Source: JBDKTH01 sp964558295 (lineage in GTDB: Bacteria > Planctomycetota > Planctomycetia > Pirellulales > Thermoguttaceae). Taken from it: a stretch of 19,914 bases of DNA. A program made the translations under genes and the position numbers. The notes under the pieces were generated by a model that worked only from the letters and a program-made list of their open reading frames with translations, was not told the DNA's origin and searched no databases. Numbering within the stretch: the stretch's first letter is position 1; each line of letters starts with the position of its first letter. The DNA is taken from contig CAZLDQ010000104.1 in NCBI GenBank assembly GCA_964558295.1, forward strand, positions 1-19,914. The letters run 5' to 3'. Positions 7,410 through 15,033 of the stretch are shown here, piece by piece.

Positions 7410-7476
7410 ATCGGCTGGCACGCCCCGTGGTGAGTCACAGGAGCCACAGAGAGCCATAGGAACCAAAAAAGAAAGC

Positions 7477-7518
7477 AGAACCCCGATCATTCGGTCGGGG
7501 TTCTCGGTTTTTCCCCTT
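7477..7518 (+). terminator. Intrinsic terminator, probably bidirectional
   Basis: AGAACCCCGA (7477-7486) pairs with TCGGGGTTCT (7495-7504) around an 8-nt loop. It is followed by CGGTTTTT and a second T-run. Upstream lies AACCAAAAAAG, which gives a U-run on the minus strand too. It ends the DUF1559-lipoprotein transcript and could also stop transcripts arriving from gyrB and the Fic remnant. Confidence 0.8.
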
Positions 7519-7529
7519 TTTCTACCATA

Positions 7530-8062
7530 CGTTGTCAACCTGTAGTTCCCTACCCCTGCGGCCCTCCTCCGCTAACTGCACGGCCTCCTCTATCCGGGCA
7601 AACTTCTTCATCCGAGAGCAGAGCAAAGTGGTTCGCGCGCTTGCAGGCCGACAGGCGGCCGTTGTTCTGGAGGCAGACGCGGAAAAACAGACTAATCTGG
7701 CGTCGGGCATGTCGACGATGTCCTGGACTACCTTTTTCGTGCGATCGTAACCGACCAGGAACGACACTTCTTCCACCAATTCCCCGTCGACGGCCCGCTC
7801 GATGAACCGGAATAGTGCTTTGATCTGCGAGGCAAGATCCCTGTAGCGCTACCTTTGGGGCGTCTCATTCTGGACCGTCGTGCGCCCGTCGTCATCGAGC
7901 AAATACTGAACCAGACGCCTGAGCGGACGGGGGACCGCCTCCACCGACGCATCGTAGGCGTCGCCGTCCCTCAGCATTGCCGCCGAGACAGGCAATATCA
8001 TCCGCTCCGGCGTGAAACCATTGAGGACTTTGAGCTGTGAGATCAAAATAGGATTGGTTTCC
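7530..8062 (-). pseudogene. Decayed C-terminal part of a Fic-family protein
   Basis: The minus strand directly after the gyrB stop reads LKVLNGFTPERMILPVSAAM, then continues with features of the C-terminal half of Fic-family proteins: YDASVEAV..RPLRRLVQYLLDDDGR, ALFRFIERAVDGELVEE, LVGYDRTKK and DIVDMPD. The catalytic HPFxxGNGR segment that should precede it is absent. The frame is broken at least three times. A TAG lies in frame at 7851-7849. A frameshift near 7695 shifts to a frame reading LFFRVCLQNNGRLSACKRAN. A shift back near 7600 restores RIEEAVQ. The remaining part would be the winged-helix tail. Three lesions make sequencing error an unlikely sole cause. Recognition is from memory of the family pattern, without a search. 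Confidence 0.72.
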
Positions 8063-10624
8063 TTACACGTCGAGGTTCCGTGCTTCCAGGGCGTGCTTTT
8101 CGATGAACTCGCGGCGCGGCTCGACCTTGTCACCCATCAGGATCCGAAACAGCTCATCGGCCGCCCCGGCGTCTTCCATCGTCACTTGGAGCAGGGTCCG
8201 GTTGGCCGGATGGAGGGTCGTCTCGCGAAGCTCTTCGGGGTTCATTTCGCCCAACCCTTTGAAGCGGGTCACCTGGAGTCCTTTTTCGCCGGCGGAGCGG
8301 ATCGCCGCCAACAGGCCGCGGAGGTCTTCCAGGCCGAGGACATGCTCGCCGCGGCGCAGCGTGTAGCGTGGCTCGTCCAATCCGGTCCGGTCCTGGGGAA
8401 TTAGACTGTCGAGTTCGAAGTTCATCTTGCGCAACTCGGCCAACTGGCTGTTGAGCGAGCGGACCTCATGGAGTTCGACGATCTGCACGCGGGTGGAAGC
8501 GGTCAGGGGGTCTTCCCCGTTGCCGTTGGCCTCGCCATTGGGTTCGGCGGCGTTGGGTCCCTTGTCGTCCACGTTGAGTTCTTCCCCGGTCGCCTGTTCC
8601 TGGCGCTCGATAAACTCGTCCAATTCCTGGCGCGTCGTGAACCAGTATTCGTTGTGGCCGAGGAACACATGATAGACCGGCAAGCGGCCGCTAACCGGAT
8701 CCTGGCGCAAAGCATGAGCCCGGAGGCTGATCCCGCGGCGTTCCAACGCGATGATCGACTCTTCCAGGACGGACAAGGTCCGGCAGAGACGTTCCATCTC
8801 CGCGCCTTCGATCACCCGACCGTCCCCCGGCTCGAAGACGGCATCCTTGAGCCCGGCCTCCAAGAGCTGGGCCTTCATTTCCTCTTCGGTCTGCACGTAG
8901 TACGTCTCTTTGCGCCGGCGCACGCGGAACAAGGGGGGCTGGGCGACGTAAACGTGCCCGCCCTTGATGAGGTCGTACATCTGGCGGTAGAAGAAGGTCA
9001 ACAGCAGCGTGCGGATGTGCGAGCCGTCGACGTCGGCGTCGGTCATGATGATCACTTTGCCGTAGCGCCGCTTGGTCAAGTCCACATCTTCGCCGAACCC
9101 TGAGCCGATCGCGGCAATCATGCTGCGGACTTCCTCGCTGGCCAGCACTTTGTCGTCACGCGACTTATAGGCGTTGATGATCTTCCCGCGCAACGGGAGG
9201 ATTGCCTGATATTGGCGAATTCGTCCGCCTTCGGCCGATCCACCGGCCGAATCCCCTTCGACGAGGTAGAGCTCGCATTTGTCGACGTCCCGGCTCGTAC
9301 AGTCGCGCAACTTGCCGGGGAGCCCTCCCATCGACAGTGCCCCTTTCCGGTCGCGGACCAACGCCCGGGCCTTCCGCGCGCTCTCGCGGGCTTCGGCCGC
9401 CAGGATTCCTTTCTGTATGATCACCCGGGCAATTTTGGGGTTCTCTTCCAAAAAGCGGGAGAGGAAGTCCCCCACAGCCGAAGTCACAATCCCTTCAATT
9501 TCACTGTTGCCGAGTTTGGTCTTCGTTTGCCCTTCAAACTGCGGATGCTGCAGACGGAGCGAAATCACCGCGGTCAGCCCTTCGCGGAAGTCGTCGCCGT
9601 TGGGCACGAGGTCCTTGAACATATTCTCTTTCTTGCCATAGTTGTTCAAGGTCCGGGTCAGGGCCGAGCGGAAGCCCGACAGGTGGGTTCCTCCTTCGGT
9701 CGTGCAGATGTTGTTCACATAGGTGTGGACGTTTTCGGTGTACTCGCCGGAGTACTGCATGGCGATTTCCATCCCCACCTTTTCGCCCGTCTCCTGGGCG
9801 TCGACCTCGCCGGCGATGTAAATGATCTCCGAGTGCAACACCTCACTGGCCCGATTGAGATGCTCGACGAATTCGAGGATTCCGCGGTTATACTGGAAGG
9901 TATCTCCCTCGTTGGTCCGCTCATCCTTGAAAATAATCTTGATGCCCCGATTGAGGAACGCGAGCTCCTGTAACCGCCGATAAAGGATGTTGTAGGTGAA
10001 GGTCGTGACGGGGAAGATCAGCGGGTCGGGCTTGAAGGTCGTCTTCGTACCGACCTTCTTGGTGGCGCCGATCCTTCGCACCTCGCCAGTGGGCACGCCC
10101 CGCTCGTATTCCTGCTGATAGACATGGCCGCCGCGGCAGACTTCCACCTCACACCACTCGGAGAGGAAATTCACCACGGTCACGCCCACCCCGTGCAAAC
10201 CGCCGGACGTCTGGTAGGCCCCCTTGCCGAACTTGCCGCCGAACTTCAACACGCACATCACCCCTTGAAGCGTGGAGAAGCCCAGGTCCGGGTGAACTTC
10301 AACGGGAATCCCGCGGCCGTTGTCTTCCACGGTCACCGAACCGTCGTTGTTGATCGTCACGGAAATTTCCGTAGCATAGCCGGCCATCGCCTCGTCGATC
10401 GAGTTGTCGACGACCTCGTAGACCAGATGATGCAGCCCGCGGATGCCCGTGTCGGCAATGTACATGCTGGGCCGTTCGCGGACGTGCTCCAGGTCGCTGA
10501 GGTGTTCGAGCTGTTCGGCCCCATACTCGCCTTCGACCCTTTGGAACTGGGCTAGTTCGCCGCTGAGGTGGTTGGTTGACTGGTTCTCGCCTTGAGAAGG
10601 CTTTTCGTGGGATTCACTCGCCAT
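8063..10624 (-). CDS. gyrB: DNA gyrase subunit B
   Basis: GyrB is the ATPase subunit of DNA gyrase; with GyrA it introduces negative supercoils. The 853-aa frame shows the GHKL ATPase site: EVVDNSIDE (E70, N74), EDNGRGIP (D101-G103), and SGGLHGVG at about 140-147. It also has the TOPRIM residues EGDSAGG (E456) and DADVDGSH (D529, D531, D533), and the C-terminal RFKGLGEMNPEEL. The protein has a long insertion between TOPRIM and C-terminus (about 580-760), as in Gram-negative-type GyrB, including a low-complexity Asn/Gly/Glu linker near 685-706. An N-terminal extension of about 35 polar residues precedes the ATPase core. ATG at 10624 has GGAAAG upstream. It lies 86 bp downstream of the DUF721 gene in the same direction and is the last intact gene of the replication cluster. 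Confidence 0.98.
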   Translation of the reverse strand: MASESHEKPSQGENQSTNHLSGELAQFQRVEGEYGAEQLEHLSDLEHVRERPSMYIADTGIRGLHHLVYEVVDNSIDEAMAGYATEISVTINNDGSVTVEDNGRGIPVEVHPDLGFSTLQGVMCVLKFGGKFGKGAYQTSGGLHGVGVTVVNFLSEWCEVEVCRGGHVYQQEYERGVPTGEVRRIGATKKVGTKTTFKPDPLIFPVTTFTYNILYRRLQELAFLNRGIKIIFKDERTNEGDTFQYNRGILEFVEHLNRASEVLHSEIIYIAGEVDAQETGEKVGMEIAMQYSGEYTENVHTYVNNICTTEGGTHLSGFRSALTRTLNNYGKKENMFKDLVPNGDDFREGLTAVISLRLQHPQFEGQTKTKLGNSEIEGIVTSAVGDFLSRFLEENPKIARVIIQKGILAAEARESARKARALVRDRKGALSMGGLPGKLRDCTSRDVDKCELYLVEGDSAGGSAEGGRIRQYQAILPLRGKIINAYKSRDDKVLASEEVRSMIAAIGSGFGEDVDLTKRRYGKVIIMTDADVDGSHIRTLLLTFFYRQMYDLIKGGHVYVAQPPLFRVRRRKETYYVQTEEEMKAQLLEAGLKDAVFEPGDGRVIEGAEMERLCRTLSVLEESIIALERRGISLRAHALRQDPVSGRLPVYHVFLGHNEYWFTTRQELDEFIERQEQATGEELNVDDKGPNAAEPNGEANGNGEDPLTASTRVQIVELHEVRSLNSQLAELRKMNFELDSLIPQDRTGLDEPRYTLRRGEHVLGLEDLRGLLAAIRSAGEKGLQVTRFKGLGEMNPEELRETTLHPANRTLLQVTMEDAGAADELFRILMGDKVEPRREFIEKHALEARNLDV

Positions 10625-10710
10625 AATCTTCTTTCCAAAACATGGTGAGCCGGCGGCGACAATCCGTGGCGCCGCGGCGTAATCTTCCGCTCCGAGTCAA
10701 CTGGGTATTC

Positions 10711-11010
10711 TCACTGGACCGGCCCGATCCGAAACCGCAAGTCCTTGATCGGATGGTCGGGGAGTGCCCGCATCATGGCCGCCAACAGGTTCGGTTTCTG
10801 GAACGAGAGTTCCTGGACCAAGGTCGAGTTGGCAACGATGATCTCCAGCCGTCCCCCCTTCAATTGGCCGACACGCGTAAACTTCGCTATCATCTCACCG
10901 GCCGCTTGACGCCACGCCATCTCCCAAGCCGCGGCCGTTTGCACCTGGGCAAACCCGCGCCGGGCCATCAACTGGGCCAAGATATCGCCGATTCGTTCAG
11001 GGCCAGCCAT
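10711..11010 (-). CDS. dciA: DUF721 / DciA-like protein, probable replicative helicase operator
   Basis: This 99-aa protein of the DUF721 family has the usual layout: IGDILAQLMARRGF at the start, AWEMAWRQAAGEMIAKFTRVGQLKGGRLEIIVANSTLVQELSFQ in the middle, and a terminal LRFRIGP. DciA proteins are the common ancestral helicase operators; they bind DnaB and help it onto DNA where no DnaC or DnaI exists. An in-frame TGA lies 9 nt before the ATG at 11010, which excludes an upstream start; the ribosome site is weak. It sits 62 bp behind dnaN and 86 bp before gyrB, in the place where recF is found in many bacteria. The gene symbol is inferred from family and context. Confidence 0.8.
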   Translation of the reverse strand: MAGPERIGDILAQLMARRGFAQVQTAAAWEMAWRQAAGEMIAKFTRVGQLKGGRLEIIVANSTLVQELSFQKPNLLAAMMRALPDHPIKDLRFRIGPVQ

Positions 11011-11072
11011 CGCTTCTGCTCATTGAGGTTCGTTGGCGAATCGGAGCACGCATGTCGCGCCGACGTTTCGTG

Positions 11073-12185
11073 CTAACTCTCTCGTGACAATGGCATCACA
11101 ACATACGCGTAGCCGTCACCCGTCCGACAGACGATCGCACTGTCCGAATCGCGCAGGCAGAACGTAAACGTCAGGGCCGGGTCCAACACACGGAGGAAAT
11201 CGCTCATGAAGCGCGGATCCAGACGGATCGGCGTCTCCGGCCCCTCGTAGCCAATCGGCAATTCAACCCGCGACTCGCCCAGTTCCGCTCCGTGGGCATT
11301 CAGCACAACTTTGCCATCGCCAAAGGTAAACTCCACCCCGCGGTGCTCCTCACTGGTCACCACGGCCGCCTGGCGAATCGCCGCATGGAAAGGCCCCACG
11401 GCCAGTTCGATTTTGTGCATCTCTTCCATCCGGGGAAACACGTCGCGCCACTTGGGGTACCGGCCCTCCACGAGCCGCGAGTAGATCGTCACCCGCTGGC
11501 TCTTGACCATCACGTCGTTCTCCCGGGTGGCAATCTGCACGGGCTCTTCGCTGTCGCCCAGCCCCCGTTCGATCAATTGAATCGCCCGCGTCGGCACGAC
11601 GGTATTCTCCCGGGTCACATGCCCGCCCACCGATTCCGCCGGCCCTTCTTGACAGGCCAGACGCCGTCCATCGGTCCCCACCGCCGTGATCCCCGTCTCG
11701 CTCAACTCCAAGAGGACGCCCCCCAACGCATAGCGGCTGCTCTCCGTGTCGGTGGCAAACACCGTGCGGCGGAGCAGTTCGCGTAAGAACCGGGCGGGCA
11801 GTTGATGATACGCAGTCTCCTCAAACGGACGGACCACGGGAAACTCATCTGGATTCTGCGTGGGCAGGTGAAACTGGCTCCGCTCGCCGCGAATCCGCAG
11901 TCGGGCCCCGTCGCTTTCCAGCAGGAGCTTGTCGTCGGAACTCTCCCGCAAAATTGGCCCCACCCGCTTGCTCGGTAAAATCACACTCCCCGGCGCGGCT
12001 ACCTCGATCCCAGGAACATCGATGCGGATTCCCACTTCCAGGTCCGTGGCCATCAAGGTTACCCCATCCGGCCGAGCTTCAAGCTTGATATTTTCCAGAA
12101 TTGGTTTTGGGCTGCGATTCGGGGCAACACCCGCGGCCAGTTGAAAGGCTTGCAGCAACTTCTCACGCTCGCAGGTCAACTTCAT
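11073..12185 (-). CDS. dnaN: DNA polymerase III beta subunit (sliding clamp)
   Basis: The beta clamp is a ring-shaped dimer that tethers the replicative polymerase and many repair proteins to DNA. The 370-aa length and three-domain architecture are normal. Recognisable segments are MKLTCEREKLLQAFQLAAGV at the start, TLMATDLEVGIRI in domain I, AVGTDGRRLA in domain II, and YAYVVMPLSRES at the end, the region forming the partner-binding pocket. ATG at 12185 has only a weak purine-rich stretch in front. The gene follows dnaA on the same strand across the 345-bp putative origin. The AT-rich and TAG-triplet part of that region lies within 100 bp of this start codon. Confidence 0.97.
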   Translation of the reverse strand: MKLTCEREKLLQAFQLAAGVAPNRSPKPILENIKLEARPDGVTLMATDLEVGIRIDVPGIEVAAPGSVILPSKRVGPILRESSDDKLLLESDGARLRIRGERSQFHLPTQNPDEFPVVRPFEETAYHQLPARFLRELLRRTVFATDTESSRYALGGVLLELSETGITAVGTDGRRLACQEGPAESVGGHVTRENTVVPTRAIQLIERGLGDSEEPVQIATRENDVMVKSQRVTIYSRLVEGRYPKWRDVFPRMEEMHKIELAVGPFHAAIRQAAVVTSEEHRGVEFTFGDGKVVLNAHGAELGESRVELPIGYEGPETPIRLDPRFMSDFLRVLDPALTFTFCLRDSDSAIVCRTGDGYAYVVMPLSRES

Positions 12186-12260
12186 GGCTGGATTCCATCG
12201 CTTAGGTCATGGTGCGCCCCGTCATGGGCCTCACCGAATTCAAAAAGGTTTCTTAAACGG

Positions 12261-12272
12261 TAGTTGTAGTAG
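12261..12272 (+). promoter_or_regulatory. DnaA-trio-like triplets beside an AT-rich stretch
   Basis: The plus strand reads TAG-TTG-TAG-TAG in register. Read 3' to 5' from the box side this is GAT-GAT-GTT-GAT, the pattern described for DnaA-trio elements that guide DnaA onto single-stranded DNA at bacterial origins. A GC-rich spacer and a DnaA-like box follow on one side and an AT-rich stretch on the other, which is the order described for basal unwinding elements. Confidence 0.5.
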
Positions 12273-12355
12273 TCGCCGGCCGCCGACTGTCGATTGCTGA
12301 GCAACCACCGGCCGCAAGCTCGGAAACCATCATACCTTGCGGCGATCCACCAGCG

Positions 12356-12509
12356 TATGTCGGAAGGAGGAAAACCTGTTGGTCGCCTGTCGGCCATCTG
12401 TCGATCGGCTGTTGAGCGCCAAACGCAATTGTTGATCGTTTCCCAACGTGTTGACAACCGGACTGTGCGCGACAATTGCCCAACAGCTTTTCGACAGGTT
12501 TTCCCCAAC
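12356..12509. repeat. Array of 11-bp DnaA-box-like units (TGTYG core)
   Basis: Plus-strand 11-mers begin at 12356, 12375, 12386, 12397, 12408, 12428 and 12447. Minus-strand copies occupy 12466-12476, 12477-12487 and 12488-12498. A weaker fourth copy (TGGGGAAAA core) occupies 12499-12509. The steps are 19, 11, 11, 11, 20, 19, 19, 11, 11 and 11 bp, close to one or two helical turns. An outlying copy lies at 12286-12296. Examples are CCTGTTGGTCG, TCTGTCGATCG and ATTGTTGATCG. Confidence 0.75.
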
Positions 12510-12530
12510 CGCTCGCTCATCGTGGTGACC

Positions 12531-13628
12531 TTATAGCTGTGCCTGCAATTGCTCCACAGCCATCCGAATGACCGGTTCGCTGGCCAGCAGCTCCTCGGTC
12601 TTCCGGCAGCCGTGGGCCACCGTCGTATGGTCGCGGCCGCCAAAGTATTGTCCGATCTCATCGAGACTGTTCGCCGTTAAGGTCCGCGCCAAATACATCG
12701 CCACGCCTCGAGCAGTTACCACGGCACGACGCCGCGTCGAACTACGCAGGTCGGCAAGTTTCAAGGAAAAATGCCGCGCCGTCAGTAAGGCGATGTCCCG
12801 CAACGAGGGCTGGCGGGCCGTGATCCGTTCCGCCAGAAACCGCCGGGCCAAACGGGCGTCGAAAGGCACCTGCTCGCTCCGGGCCATCAACTCCAGCTGC
12901 CCAAACGCGCCCACCATGTCCGGAACGCTGCTGTCGAGTCCGTCGGCGAGGACTTCCAAGGCCGCCTCGGGGATGTCTACCCCGCGATCGACCGCCAGAC
13001 GTTGCAAAATCGCCATACGTACCTCGCGGCTGGGCAAGGCTAACGGGACAACCAGACCCGCCATCAACCGACTCTGCAACGCGGGCAAAAAGCCCGGCAG
13101 CAGACCTGGTGCAATCTGCGAGGTCAACACGACCCGCGATTGCGCGTCCGCCAAGGCATCCAGTGTATGGATCAATTCCTCTTGGGCCGCCTCACGTCCT
13201 GACAAGTGCTGAAGATCGTCGATCACCAGCAGGGCCGCTTGCCGATAGCGGTCGCTGAAATCCTCGCTGGTCTTCGTCTCGATCGCGTCGGCCAATTCGC
13301 GGGCAAAGTCCAGCGCCGTTGTGACGACGACCGGCTGGCGCCCAAACTGGGCCTTCCACGCCGCTGCCATGCCGAGCGCCAAATGCGATTTCCCCGATCC
13401 TGACGGCCCATAGAGAACCACCGGCCAACAGGCCACGGCGGTCGGAGCTAACACCATCTGGACCACCACCGGCACCAGCGCGTTCTCCGGGCCAGCGACA
13501 AATTGGCAAAGCGCTAGCGCGGGCGACTGCTCAGCGGCGCCTGCGGAAGCAAGCGAAATCGACTGCCCCGAAAGGGGAATTTCGACAATTCCGTCTAGCA
13601 CCTCGGGTTGGTCCCTCAACGTGAGCAA
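12531..13628 (-). CDS. dnaA: Chromosomal replication initiator DnaA, short form without domain I
   Basis: This AAA+ initiator binds origin boxes and melts the origin. Visible are the start of domain III at FVAGPEN (43-49), Walker A GPSGSGKS (74-81), Walker B LLVIDDLQHL (D137, D138), a box VII-like SRLMAGL (R187), and domain IV with GGRDHTTVAHGCRK (330-343), the DNA-binding signature. Only about 42 residues precede domain III, so the DnaB-binding domain I and linker II are absent. An in-frame TGA at 13661-13659 rules out a longer frame. No ATG is available near the 5' end. TTG at 13628 and TTG at 13619 lack ribosome sites, while GTG at 13601 has GAGGG 11 nt upstream, so the start is uncertain. 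At 365 aa it is well below the roughly 450 aa of typical DnaA. Confidence 0.92.
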   Translation of the reverse strand: MLTLRDQPEVLDGIVEIPLSGQSISLASAGAAEQSPALALCQFVAGPENALVPVVVQMVLAPTAVACWPVVLYGPSGSGKSHLALGMAAAWKAQFGRQPVVVTTALDFARELADAIETKTSEDFSDRYRQAALLVIDDLQHLSGREAAQEELIHTLDALADAQSRVVLTSQIAPGLLPGFLPALQSRLMAGLVVPLALPSREVRMAILQRLAVDRGVDIPEAALEVLADGLDSSVPDMVGAFGQLELMARSEQVPFDARLARRFLAERITARQPSLRDIALLTARHFSLKLADLRSSTRRRAVVTARGVAMYLARTLTANSLDEIGQYFGGRDHTTVAHGCRKTEELLASEPVIRMAVEQLQAQL

Positions 13629-13663
13629 TAAGACCGGTCGGAAACCGCTTTGCCAAAATCATA

Positions 13664-13672
13664 ATTTTAGCA
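13664..13672 (-). promoter_or_regulatory. Possible extended -10 promoter of dnaA
   Basis: On the minus strand TGCTAAAAT joins a 5-of-6 -10 hexamer with the TGn extension. No clear -35 is present. Initiation near 13657 would leave 28-56 nt before the candidate start codons. The 238-bp gap between the cysteine desulfurase and dnaA is otherwise empty. Confidence 0.4.
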
Positions 13673-13866
13673 GTTTTCCCCGTTGGTGACGAGGCGGACC
13701 CGACGATTTTCTTGGGCGAAATCCCAATCCTAAAGTCGTGAATTCGTAAGACGTTACACCGAAGACCCAATCCACTGCGAGGGCCGTCAGTCGTCAGGCC
13801 GTCGGCCGGTCGAGCGCAACGCGCGGCACGCTGCTGCCAGCCGTTGAACCGGGTGGATCGAAGACC

Positions 13867-15033
13867 CTAGCCGAGTTGCCGGACCACCTGAAGAATTCGC
13901 CGCACCGCCTCATCAATCTCCGCTTCCGTGGTCGTTGCGCCTAAACTGAACCGAAGCGAACCGACCAGCACGTCTTTGGGGAGACCCATCGCGCGAAGGG
14001 TGGGAGAAAGCTCCCGCGAACCGCTCGAACACGCTGACCCGACCGAGCAGGCTACGCCAGCTAGATCAAACGCTACGAGCAGCACCTGGGCATCGAACCC
14101 AGGAAACGCCACACTGCTGGTGTGGGGCAGCCGTGCGGCTCCGGCACCATGAACCACCAACTCCGGCAGTCCAGCCCGCAGACCCTGTTCAAACCGATTG
14201 CGCAACCTCTCCAAACGGTGATAATGCGCGTCCTGCTCCTTGTGCCAAAGCTCCAAAGCCGTTGCCATACCGACGGCCAGGGCCACTGATTCCGTCCCCG
14301 GCCGCAGACCCCACTGCTGGGGTCCGCCGAACAACAGTGGGACGATTGGCGTGTCTGCCCGTAGAACGAGTGCGCCGATCCCGAGAGGACCTTGGAATTT
14401 GTGGGCAGCGACCGACATCGCTGAGACGCCCAACGCGCGGAACGCGACGGGACATTTGCCCACTACCTGGATCGCGTCCGTATGCACTGGAATCCCAGCC
14501 TCACGGCAGAGGGTGGCAATCTCACTCACCGGCTGTAACACACCCGTTTCGTGATTGCCGAGGATCACACTGACCAAACATGTCTGTGGAGTCAGCAGCG
14601 GGGGCACCAATTCGGTGCGCACGCGCCCCTCCTTGTCGACCGGCACGGTATCCAAACGCCAGCCTTGTTCCAGCAGGTGCTCCGCTGGTTCAATCACACT
14701 CGGGTGTTCAATCGCGGAAATGACGATCCGGCCTGGCGGGGAGTTGCGGTGCACACCGGTCAGGCCGAGGATCGCCAAATTGTTGGCCTCCGTGCCACCG
14801 CTGGTGAACACAACCCGATCGGGCTCGCGCCCCGCCAGTTCCGCACCGAGGAGTTGGGCGATTTGTTCCCGCGCTTCCTCCAATTGCCGATGGGCCCGCT
14901 GGCCCGGCCGATGTTGACTCGTTGGATTGGCATACCCCTCCCGATAACAGCGGACCATCGCCTCAATCACTTCGGGGCGTGTGGGAGTCGTGGCATTATG
15001 GTCAAGATAGATCGAATCCATAGGTTTGCTCAT
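13867..15033 (-). CDS. Cysteine desulfurase, IscS/NifS type
   Basis: This PLP enzyme takes sulfur from cysteine for Fe-S clusters or tRNA thiolation, passing it on as a persulfide. MDSIYLDHNATTPTRPEV is the family N-terminus. VVFTSGGTEANNLAILG and HTDAIQVVGKCPV carry cofactor-binding residues, and SVAAHKFQGPLG holds the PLP lysine K212. GSACSSGS holds the catalytic Cys, C335 (numbered from the ATG at 15033). The SSGS loop marks the group I (IscS/NifS) class, not SufS. The start is uncertain. ATG 15033 overlaps a perfect TATAAT, and ATG 15021 would suit a nearly leaderless transcript from that box. ATG 15072 adds an untypical Arg-rich stretch. No scaffold protein gene is adjacent, and it runs toward dnaA on the same strand. 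Confidence 0.93.
   Translation of the reverse strand: MSKPMDSIYLDHNATTPTRPEVIEAMVRCYREGYANPTSQHRPGQRAHRQLEEAREQIAQLLGAELAGREPDRVVFTSGGTEANNLAILGLTGVHRNSPPGRIVISAIEHPSVIEPAEHLLEQGWRLDTVPVDKEGRVRTELVPPLLTPQTCLVSVILGNHETGVLQPVSEIATLCREAGIPVHTDAIQVVGKCPVAFRALGVSAMSVAAHKFQGPLGIGALVLRADTPIVPLLFGGPQQWGLRPGTESVALAVGMATALELWHKEQDAHYHRLERLRNRFEQGLRAGLPELVVHGAGAARLPHTSSVAFPGFDAQVLLVAFDLAGVACSVGSACSSGSRELSPTLRAMGLPKDVLVGSLRFSLGATTTEAEIDEAVRRILQVVRQLG

Larger units (their letters stand above)
12186..12530. other. oriC: Putative chromosomal replication origin (oriC) between dnaA and dnaN
   Basis: This 345-bp non-coding gap lies between dnaA and dnaN, a common oriC location. From the dnaN side it holds an AT-rich stretch (12236-12258, 17 of 23 A/T), TAG-type triplets (12261-12272), a GC-rich spacer (12273-12285), a first box (12286-12296), then a dense box array (12356-12509). 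Eleven TGTYG cores are present on the two strands, against about 1.3 expected by chance at even base composition. No perfect canonical DnaA box (TTATCCACA) is present. Two copies, TGTCGAAAA and TGTTGACAA, match the reverse of that box at 7 of 9 positions. Confirmation would need GC skew or marker-frequency data. Confidence 0.7.

Noticed and set aside
12186..12530. Canonical TTATCCACA DnaA boxes
   Set aside because: None was found on either strand; the closest copies match at 7 of 9 positions. The origin call rests on the divergent TGTYG family, position and architecture.
12182..12661. 159-aa minus-strand frame spanning the dnaA-dnaN gap
   Set aside because: It overlaps the end of dnaA and the phased boxes, has no ribosome site or recognisable domain, and its low-complexity Arg/Thr content follows the repeat sequence.
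13531..13770. 79-aa frame upstream of dnaA as a frameshifted DnaA domain I
   Set aside because: Its translation shows no resemblance to DnaA domain I, so the short DnaA is not readily explained by a single frameshift.
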